Source: Sulfurovum sp.
Lineage (GTDB): Bacteria; Campylobacterota; Campylobacteria; Campylobacterales; Sulfurovaceae
Direction: 5' to 3'
Assembly: GCA_030622375.1 (NCBI GenBank)
Contig: JAUXGC010000029.1
Coordinates: 1-11,215 of the forward strand
DNA length: 11,215 nt
Shown here: positions 5,938-11,215 of the stretch, one piece after another
Position numbering within the stretch: the first letter of the stretch is position 1
How the letters are laid out: each line of letters opens with the position of its first letter
Notes under the pieces: generated by a model
Database searches by the model: none
Seen by the model: only the letters and a program-made list of their open reading frames with translations
Told to the model about the DNA's origin: nothing
Position numbers and translations under genes: made by a program

Positions 5938-5960
5938 AAAAAACCTTTTTTATGAGGTTT
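5938..5960 (-). terminator. Weak intrinsic terminator at the end of the surface polysaccharide block
   Basis: On the minus strand AAACCT (5955-5960) pairs with AGGTTT (5941-5946) around an 8-nt loop, followed by three more Ts and TTAT-rich sequence. The stem overlaps the last codons and stop of the O-antigen ligase gene. Six base pairs with two G-C pairs is weak, so some read-through into hisH is expected. Confidence 0.4.
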
Positions 5961-7218
5961 GTTTGTCTCTATTTTGTCGAGATAAAACTATGAAATATGA
6001 GGCAATAAATAGGATAAGCATATAAGTTTTTGCTCGAAATGCAAGATTGCTTGAGAGCTGAACAAACATAATAATGGTTAGGGATCCGTAAAGCAGAGCT
6101 CTGTGAGGTTTTGCCAATGGGAGTCTGCCCAAAGAGTAGAAAAAGAGTAAAAAACTAAAAAGTGCAAAGATGCTTCCGTCAAGCCAAAACTGTAAATATT
6201 GGTTATGAAGATGCGGAAAGTCTTGTACCGCTTCATAAATGTTTGGAGTCATTTTGGTTTTGGCAAAATGCATATATTCATATTTTGAATCTCCTGCACC
6301 TGCACCTAAAATAAAATGTTTAGGTGAAGAGGTTAAGTATTGCCATGTATTGATATTGGATGCAATTCTAGCACCCCATGAACTTTTAAAGTTATATTGA
6401 GAAGCACTTTTAATATCTGTGATAGCTTCGTGAAAACGTTTATTAAAATTTGGACTAAAGTTATATGCCAAAGTCAGTACAATATATACGGCAACAGTGG
6501 CATAGAGAAAATACTGAACTCTAAATCTGTATTTTGTAGTGACATAAACAAATAGACCTAAAATAGCTGCAGCTTGCCCAGTACGCCCTCCGTTAATAAA
6601 TAGATTTACGGTAGCACTAAAAAGAAAAAATATAAGAAAAAGCTTCAAATAAATATTGAGCGTATTTGACAATTTATCTATTATGAACAGTATGGATACA
6701 CTCAAGAAAAATGAGTACCATATATGTTGCATAAAAGGGGTTGGATTTATATGAGAAGCATTTTTATAGAGAAGATTCAGTTTTTGAAAATAGGCAGTAT
6801 CGATTATTTCAAAATAAATCATATAAGAGATGATTTCACTGAAAAATATAGCTATTAAAAAAGAGGAAATGATATGTTTAAGATATTTTTTCTCTATGGA
6901 GGTTATATAGATAACCAGTAGCATAGGTAGCCAGATAAAGCGACTTAACACCATACGATAGATACTTTCATTTTCTCTACTTAAAAAACCGTTTGCAACA
7001 GTATCGCTAAAGAGTATAGATATTATGAGAAGTATGGGAATTATAAACAGAAACCAAATGATTTTTTCGTTAAAGAGTATTTGAAACTTAGCTTTAAAAT
7101 CTCCCTCTACTAGCCATAGAAGTACCATAAGTGCAAGAAGTCCATTTGCCGCACCAATAGATATGGGAAAAGCAAAAGCAAAAGCAATCATAAGATAATT
7201 TATTGTTTTATGTATCAT
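5950..7218 (-). CDS. waaL: O-antigen ligase-like polytopic membrane protein (WaaL / Wzy_C family)
   Basis: Proteins of this family act at the periplasmic face of the inner membrane, joining undecaprenyl-linked glycan to lipid A-core, or polymerising it. The 422-residue protein has about ten or more hydrophobic segments with a large hydrophilic loop near residues 252-345. The Wzy_C features are NGGRTG (209-214) at a membrane edge, an Arg in WGARI (281-285), GAGAGDSKYEY (305-315) and HNQYLQFWLDGS (338-349), the last with the conserved His of ligases. The ATG (7216-7218) overlaps the GT4 stop as ATGA, with AGAGG 4 nt upstream. Being last in a run of lipid A and glycosyltransferase genes favours ligase over polymerase, but Wzy and WaaL are hard to tell apart by sequence. 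Some relatives link oligosaccharides to proteins instead. Confidence 0.84.
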   Translation of the reverse strand: MIHKTINYLMIAFAFAFPISIGAANGLLALMVLLWLVEGDFKAKFQILFNEKIIWFLFIIPILLIISILFSDTVANGFLSRENESIYRMVLSRFIWLPMLLVIYITSIEKKYLKHIISSFLIAIFFSEIISYMIYFEIIDTAYFQKLNLLYKNASHINPTPFMQHIWYSFFLSVSILFIIDKLSNTLNIYLKLFLIFFLFSATVNLFINGGRTGQAAAILGLFVYVTTKYRFRVQYFLYATVAVYIVLTLAYNFSPNFNKRFHEAITDIKSASQYNFKSSWGARIASNINTWQYLTSSPKHFILGAGAGDSKYEYMHFAKTKMTPNIYEAVQDFPHLHNQYLQFWLDGSIFALFSFLLFFYSLGRLPLAKPHRALLYGSLTIIMFVQLSSNLAFRAKTYMLILFIASYFIVLSRQNRDKQTS

Positions 7219-8285
7219 TTTGCCTCTTTTTCGATAAAGTCAATATACTGTTGTGCAATATGCTTAATGTCAAACTGCATTAAGTACTTATCGGCAATAA
7301 TATTTGGATAGCTATTTAAAGCTCTGTTGATAGTGAATGTTAAAACATTTATGTTGTCAGAGGGTACAAGAAATTTGCTTAACTCTTTTGTAAGTATTTC
7401 ATTTGGTCCGCAGTCAATATCTGTAGCAACTACTGGAGTGCCAAGTGCCAAGCCCTCTAAAATAACTCTGCCAAAGGTTTCAGACTTTGATGTATGTACA
7501 AGAAGTTTAGCTTGTTTTATGTAAGGGTAAGGGTTCTCTTGCCAATCCACAAAATGTACTTTATGGTTCAAATTAAGTTTTTCAATAAGGTGCTTTAGTG
7601 CATTTTTTTCTTTCCCTTCACCTAAGAGTATAAGGTCTATGTTTTTATTGTCAATATGAGCAAATGCCTTTATAAGCATAGTATGATTTTTTGTTTTGGT
7701 AAATCTCCCAACAGATATAATATACTCTTTTGAAGTAGGCAGTTCAATGTTTTGTTGTGATTTTTTTTCAAGAAATTCTGGATCAAATGCATTGTAAATC
7801 ACACGACTGCTTTTAAGCTTTAAGTAGCCAAATCGCTGTAGAAAATTGTTTAAAAGACACTCTGAAATCATAACAATATTTTTTCTATTATATATTTTTG
7901 GAAAGAGAATTCTTTTTTTGATTTTACTGAAGATATGACTTTGTTTTAGAAAAGAGGGTTGTCTCAAAATCATTAAATGAGTATTTTCAATATGTAAGTG
8001 GTGTAGTATGTAGTTTGAAACAAGAGTGTTTGATACGCTTAAGTCGAAAGGTTTTTTTGTTGTTTCCAGAGCATACAGATTTTTTGCAATTTTAAGCTGT
8101 TGAGCTTTGTTATTTGAGTCAATGGGATGTATATATGTAGAGTTAGATACCTTTGTATCTCCTATGGGAAATAGATGAACTTCATGTCCTAAAGTTTGCA
8201 AATATTCAGCAATGGTTTTTACAGAAACCACTACTCCCCCTTGACTCTCAAGATTGGGAAGAAAAAATGCTACTTTATATTTCAA
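7215..8285 (-). CDS. GT4-family (GT-B fold) glycosyltransferase
   Basis: Predicted to transfer a sugar from a nucleotide donor to a growing LPS core or O-chain at the cytoplasmic membrane face. The 356-residue protein shows the N-terminal Rossmann start VAFFLPNLESQGGVVVSV (residues 5-22). Its C-terminal donor domain has SVGRFTKTKNH (191-201), LLGEGKE (220-226) and the EX7E element with Glu269 and Glu277 in SETFGRVILEGLALGTPVVAT. This resembles the PglA/PglJ/PglH type of N-acetylgalactosamine transferases, but donor and acceptor cannot be told from sequence. The start is TTG (8283-8285), overlapping the previous stop as TTGA. It is supported by AAGGA (8293-8297) 7 nt upstream and by the fold beginning at once. 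The gene overlaps the ligase gene by 4 nt, so expression is likely coupled. Confidence 0.9.
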   Translation of the reverse strand: MKYKVAFFLPNLESQGGVVVSVKTIAEYLQTLGHEVHLFPIGDTKVSNSTYIHPIDSNNKAQQLKIAKNLYALETTKKPFDLSVSNTLVSNYILHHLHIENTHLMILRQPSFLKQSHIFSKIKKRILFPKIYNRKNIVMISECLLNNFLQRFGYLKLKSSRVIYNAFDPEFLEKKSQQNIELPTSKEYIISVGRFTKTKNHTMLIKAFAHIDNKNIDLILLGEGKEKNALKHLIEKLNLNHKVHFVDWQENPYPYIKQAKLLVHTSKSETFGRVILEGLALGTPVVATDIDCGPNEILTKELSKFLVPSDNINVLTFTINRALNSYPNIIADKYLMQFDIKHIAQQYIDFIEKEAK

Positions 8286-9196
8286 TATAGTATCCTTGTT
8301 TTAATACTTTCATCTTTTTTGACAATATCATACTTTTCAAGTACTTTTATACTGCTTATAGAAAAGAGAATATTGTTTTCAAACTCTTGTGCTAATTTTC
8401 CTTCATTGTAAATCTTTACCCATCTCCTATAGTGTGGACCCATACTCACTTTTTTGGAGCCTTCTAAAAGTTTTTTTCTATTTTTTATATTGCGTTCAAA
8501 CTGTTCGTAACTTCTTATAGGATAGTGAAAAACTTCTATGGTTTCAAAACGTTTGATTTTATCATATCCAGAACGCAAAGTATCACTTATCCTGCCTATG
8601 TGTAGTGCTTTATGATTGCCACCACGAAGAGATAATAGCCCATGAGGATTAACTATAGTTTTTGGTCCTATTTTCCCCAGAGTAATGGACACTTTGTCAT
8701 TTTGAAGTTTATGTTTAGTGTAGGCTATAGGGTTGTTCACATAGTAGTTAGCATTAAAAAAACTTCCACTCTTAAGACTTAGTTCATCTAAAATCATATT
8801 GTAACGATGACAAGTTAGTACAGAGCCTTTAAATGCTAAATTCTCTTTAAGGTTAAGTTCATTTTGTGGTATCCAAAATTCATCTGCATCATTATTGATG
8901 ACCCAGTCTGCTTTGAGTTTCTCTTTTGCTATTTTGGCAAGTTTTTTCATCCATTTTGCCTGTGCATAGATTCCTGATTCATCTACTATCTCTATCTCAA
9001 ATTCATGTGAGAGTTTTGAAAGTATCTCTCTTGTGCCGTCAGTTGAGTTGTTATCCATAATGACAAAAGCATCTACCCCTAATTGGCTATGAGTACGGAT
9101 ATTTGCCTCAATGATGTCTGCTTCATCTTTGACCAAGATAGTCATAACTAAACGAAAATTGTTTTTGTCAAATGTATGCAAAAAATAGTCTAACAA
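8282..9196 (-). CDS. GT2-like (GT-A fold) glycosyltransferase
   Basis: The first 110 residues show a GT-A nucleotide-sugar domain: MTILVKDEADIIEANI (18-33), the strand and turn VIMDNNSTDGTREIL (45-59), and the metal-binding DxD at D103-A-D105 in NNDADEFWIP. This is the Glyco_tranf_2_4 type often annotated as a glycosyltransferase family 2 protein. The remaining 190 residues are rich in basic and aromatic residues and include HKALHIGR and a possible acceptor-side region. No membrane segment is evident, so it should be cytoplasmic or peripheral. The start is TTG (9194-9196) with AAGGAG (9202-9207) 5 nt ahead. The next ATG, codon 18, would cut into the first strand. The gene overlaps its upstream neighbour by 7 nt and the downstream one by 4. 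The sugar transferred is not predictable. Confidence 0.86.
   Translation of the reverse strand: MLDYFLHTFDKNNFRLVMTILVKDEADIIEANIRTHSQLGVDAFVIMDNNSTDGTREILSKLSHEFEIEIVDESGIYAQAKWMKKLAKIAKEKLKADWVINNDADEFWIPQNELNLKENLAFKGSVLTCHRYNMILDELSLKSGSFFNANYYVNNPIAYTKHKLQNDKVSITLGKIGPKTIVNPHGLLSLRGGNHKALHIGRISDTLRSGYDKIKRFETIEVFHYPIRSYEQFERNIKNRKKLLEGSKKVSMGPHYRRWVKIYNEGKLAQEFENNILFSISSIKVLEKYDIVKKDESIKTRILY
8293..8297 (-). promoter_or_regulatory. Ribosome binding site fixing the TTG start of the GT4 gene
   Basis: AAGGA, 7 nt before TTG at 8285, inside the last codons of the GT2-like gene. Confidence 0.65.
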
Positions 9197-10287
9197 TTTT
9201 GCTCCTTAAAACGTGTTTTTATGGCTTCATAGTGTATGTCGGTCGGTTCTCTCCAACTATCAGCTATTAAATAGTCAAAATAGATATATTTTAAAAATTT
9301 TTGCACCAATGAAGTGTTGAAGTCCCAATCATCCAATTTTTGAAGTGTTAAAAGTATCTCTTCTTTGGAGTGAGCTGTTTTAACTACTCCCTCAATGGCG
9401 AAAAAAGCTTCACCCAATACTATGACTCTCTTTGAAAAAAGTAGTGACTCCATCACTACGCTAGAGTTTATGCTGATGATAGCAGTAGCATTCTCTATGA
9501 GATGTTGTGTATCTTGAGAGCTAAAGTGTATCTTCTCGTTGGTTTTTTCATGCAGCAAGGCATAGTCGCTAACTCTATCAGAGGGGTGCTCTTTTATGAC
9601 AAAATGGGTATCGGTTTGAGAAGATAGCCACTCTAAAATCTCATAAAACGAAAACATATCTGGTATCCATGGTGAGTGTTGGATGATTTGCGTATCGTAA
9701 GCGACTTGAAAAGGTATAAAAATGTAAGTTTCAGGCAAATTATTTGTAAAAGTTCTTTTTTTTCTGTTTGCTTCTCGTGTAACTAAATGTTGAGGTAGTT
9801 TTTGTGTTTCTAAAAAGTGTAATTTTTCATAAAAAGAGGCATTTCTAGGTACGGAGTTGTTTGCATTTACCCCTCTAAAATCCATGGTTGTTGTGTTAGG
9901 AAGCACCCCATTTTCAAAATATACAGAGGGTATGCCTAGTGACTTTGCTACCTCTACGGCTATGGCTTGATGAAACTTCTTTCCATTCCAAACCACTAAA
10001 AAATGAGGTTTATGTAGAGTAAGCTGTTTGTAGATAGCACGAACAACCCATGGAATTTGTATTTTAAGTAACAGTTTATAGAGCTGTTTATGTAGAGCGT
10101 TTGTGTATTTTGCATCTAACTCTTTGTATTTGGCATTTAAAATTTTACTGCTGTCAATAGTAGTTGATTTGAAAGATATATTAAGAGTTGGGAAAAAAGT
10201 ATGTGTTGAGTTAAAAGAAAGATGACTTTTTAATTTTTCAAAATAGCTATACTGATGTTTGGTTACAGAAAAAAACAGAAGTTTCAT
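9190..10287 (-). CDS. Capsule_synth-type protein (KpsC/KpsS-like, possible beta-Kdo transferase)
   Basis: The 365-residue protein resembles the Capsule_synth family, whose KpsC and KpsS members add beta-linked Kdo to a lipid acceptor. Seen features: an N-terminal Rossmann-like half ending in FENGVLPNTTT (124-134) and GVNANNSVPR (139-148), then a second half with FIPFQVAYDTQIIQHSP (190-206), KEHPSD (232-237), the Asn-Ser-Ser loop at 274-276, and a strand VIVLGEAFF (288-296). These correspond to the HP motif and nucleotide-binding loops of KpsC/KpsS modules. It is a single module, not the duplicated KpsC. The ATG (10285-10287) overlaps the acyltransferase stop as ATGA with only a weak site (AAGAAA) upstream, so translational coupling is likely. 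Context suggests work on LPS core or O-chain rather than a classical group 2 capsule; no kpsMTED is in view. Confidence 0.75.
   Translation of the reverse strand: MKLLFFSVTKHQYSYFEKLKSHLSFNSTHTFFPTLNISFKSTTIDSSKILNAKYKELDAKYTNALHKQLYKLLLKIQIPWVVRAIYKQLTLHKPHFLVVWNGKKFHQAIAVEVAKSLGIPSVYFENGVLPNTTTMDFRGVNANNSVPRNASFYEKLHFLETQKLPQHLVTREANRKKRTFTNNLPETYIFIPFQVAYDTQIIQHSPWIPDMFSFYEILEWLSSQTDTHFVIKEHPSDRVSDYALLHEKTNEKIHFSSQDTQHLIENATAIISINSSVVMESLLFSKRVIVLGEAFFAIEGVVKTAHSKEEILLTLQKLDDWDFNTSLVQKFLKYIYFDYLIADSWREPTDIHYEAIKTRFKEQNC
9202..9207 (-). promoter_or_regulatory. Ribosome binding site fixing the TTG start of the GT2-like gene
   Basis: AAGGAG, a full anti-16S match, 5 nt before TTG at 9196 and inside the end of the upstream gene. 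It argues against starting at the in-frame ATG of codon 18. Confidence 0.7.
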
Positions 10288-11195
10288 ATATGTTTCTTGT
10301 AAATTTCAGGTAGGTAAGCTTTCCAGCGTTTGTGTGCCCAAAACCACTCTTCTGGTTTGTTTTTTACCACTTGTTCGGTAATGTCTGCTTGTGCTTGAGT
10401 CATAGAGAGTATATCGGCTTCTTTGTCATCAGTTTTAAGAGTAGTTAAAGTCTCATAAAAGGTTACCGTGTAGTGCTTGTAGTCATCTGTACTTATAAAA
10501 GCAGGCAACATAGTAGCATCAAAATTTCTTGCCAAAATAGAAGCCGCAGGAGAGTGTCCTACTGGTTTTCCAAAGAAGTTTACTTTTATTCCCCCTTGTT
10601 TCTCACCCAGACTCTGATCTAGCAAAAATCCTACAATTTTATTTTGTTTGAGTGCTTTTATAGCACCTTTAATCGCACCCCGTCTATAGAGCATCTCTAC
10701 ACCAAACTGCTCCCTGTTTTTTAATAAAACTTTATCCATTACATCAGAGTCAAGTTTTCGACCTATGCCTACAAGAGTAATGCCATATTTGGAAGTAACA
10801 GCAGGAGGAAGAAGCTCCCAGTTGGAGTAGTGACCTGTGATAAATATGATTTTTTCTTTGTTTTTCAGAGCATCAAGCAGATAGTGTTCATTCTTAAAAC
10901 TAATATTTTCTAAAAGTTTCTCTTTGCTTATGCCATTTCGTTTCATAAACCCTATGACTGTTTGTATCATGTTGTAAAATACACGCAAAACTATCTTTTT
11001 TTTCTCTTTGTCAGAGAGGCTGTTTTTAAATGCCAAGTCTAGATTTATAAATATAATATCTCTATATTTACCATGCAGGTAGTATGTGGCATAACTAATA
11101 GATTTTAAAAGAGTATTCATTACAGTAGAGGGCGCTATTTTGCTTAAGAGTGAAAAGAGTTTATAGAGAAAAAGATAAAAATAATCCACAAGCAA
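10284..11195 (-). CDS. htrB: Lipid A biosynthesis acyltransferase (LpxL/HtrB/WaaM family)
   Basis: These inner-membrane enzymes add a secondary acyl chain from acyl-ACP to Kdo-lipid A. The 303-residue protein has a hydrophobic N-terminal anchor (about 4-22), the catalytic HX4E motif as His122 and Glu127 in ITGHYSNWE, further family blocks at RRGAIKGAIKAL (171-182), FLLDQSLGEKQGG (190-202) and FFGKPVGHSPA (207-217), and the C-terminal PEEWFWAHKRWK (281-292). Length is normal. The start is TTG (11193-11195) with AAGG 7 nt upstream; an in-frame stop lies 15 nt further up, and the only close alternative is GTG two codons later. It heads the surface block visible here; the gene before it is outside the window. 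Whether it adds the first or a later secondary chain cannot be seen. Confidence 0.93.
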   Translation of the reverse strand: MLVDYFYLFLYKLFSLLSKIAPSTVMNTLLKSISYATYYLHGKYRDIIFINLDLAFKNSLSDKEKKKIVLRVFYNMIQTVIGFMKRNGISKEKLLENISFKNEHYLLDALKNKEKIIFITGHYSNWELLPPAVTSKYGITLVGIGRKLDSDVMDKVLLKNREQFGVEMLYRRGAIKGAIKALKQNKIVGFLLDQSLGEKQGGIKVNFFGKPVGHSPAASILARNFDATMLPAFISTDDYKHYTVTFYETLTTLKTDDKEADILSMTQAQADITEQVVKNKPEEWFWAHKRWKAYLPEIYKKHI

Positions 11196-11202
11196 ATAGA
11201 TA

Positions 11203-11207
11203 CCTTT
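11203..11207 (-). promoter_or_regulatory. Ribosome binding site fixing the TTG start of the acyltransferase
   Basis: AAAGG on the minus strand, 7 nt before TTG at 11195. No ATG is available between the upstream in-frame stop and the conserved domain, so this site decides the start. The 20 nt beyond the start codon hold nothing else recognisable. Confidence 0.6.
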
Positions 11208-11215
11208 TTGTTAAA

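Overview
The window looks like chromosome of a Campylobacterota (epsilonproteobacterial) organism, probably a Sulfurimonas-like free-living relative of Campylobacter. The evidence is AT-rich DNA, the prmA-ftsH-pssA order known from Campylobacter, and a -10 box preceded by T-rich sequence rather than a clear -35 box. The genus is a guess; the class is fairly secure. Every gene I can support is on the minus strand, so transcription runs from the right edge to the left.

Right part (about 5950-11195): five tightly overlapping genes for the lipopolysaccharide or lipooligosaccharide surface. In transcription order they are a LpxL/HtrB-type lipid A acyltransferase, a Capsule_synth (KpsC/KpsS-like) probable sugar transferase, a GT2-like glycosyltransferase, a GT4 glycosyltransferase, and an O-antigen ligase-like membrane protein. 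Junctions overlap by 4 to 7 nt, and three of the five genes begin with TTG behind a good Shine-Dalgarno sequence. A short hairpin at the end of the ligase gene and a TGC-TATAAT promoter directly behind it separate this block from the next.

Middle part (about 819-5928): hisH and hisA (histidine synthesis), prmA (ribosomal protein L11 methyltransferase), ftsH (membrane AAA+ protease) and pssA (phosphatidylserine synthase). hisA/prmA and ftsH/pssA overlap. The 135-nt prmA-ftsH gap is unusual: it carries a second copy of the prmA 3' tail just before ftsH, plus a perfect palindrome and two hairpins.

Left part (1-808): the first 192 codons of leuA (2-isopropylmalate synthase), running off the left edge. 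Its 240-nt upstream region is the main discovery candidate. It holds a sigma-70-like promoter, a Shine-Dalgarno sequence, and an undetected 22-codon peptide whose last six residues include five leucines, all encoded by CTC or CTG. The seven leucines in the visible part of leuA use only TTA, TTG or CTT. Between this peptide and leuA lie sequences that can pair in mutually exclusive ways, followed by a small GC hairpin with five Us. This is the layout of a ribosome-mediated leucine attenuator. I saw no phage, insertion sequence, CRISPR, tRNA or rRNA.
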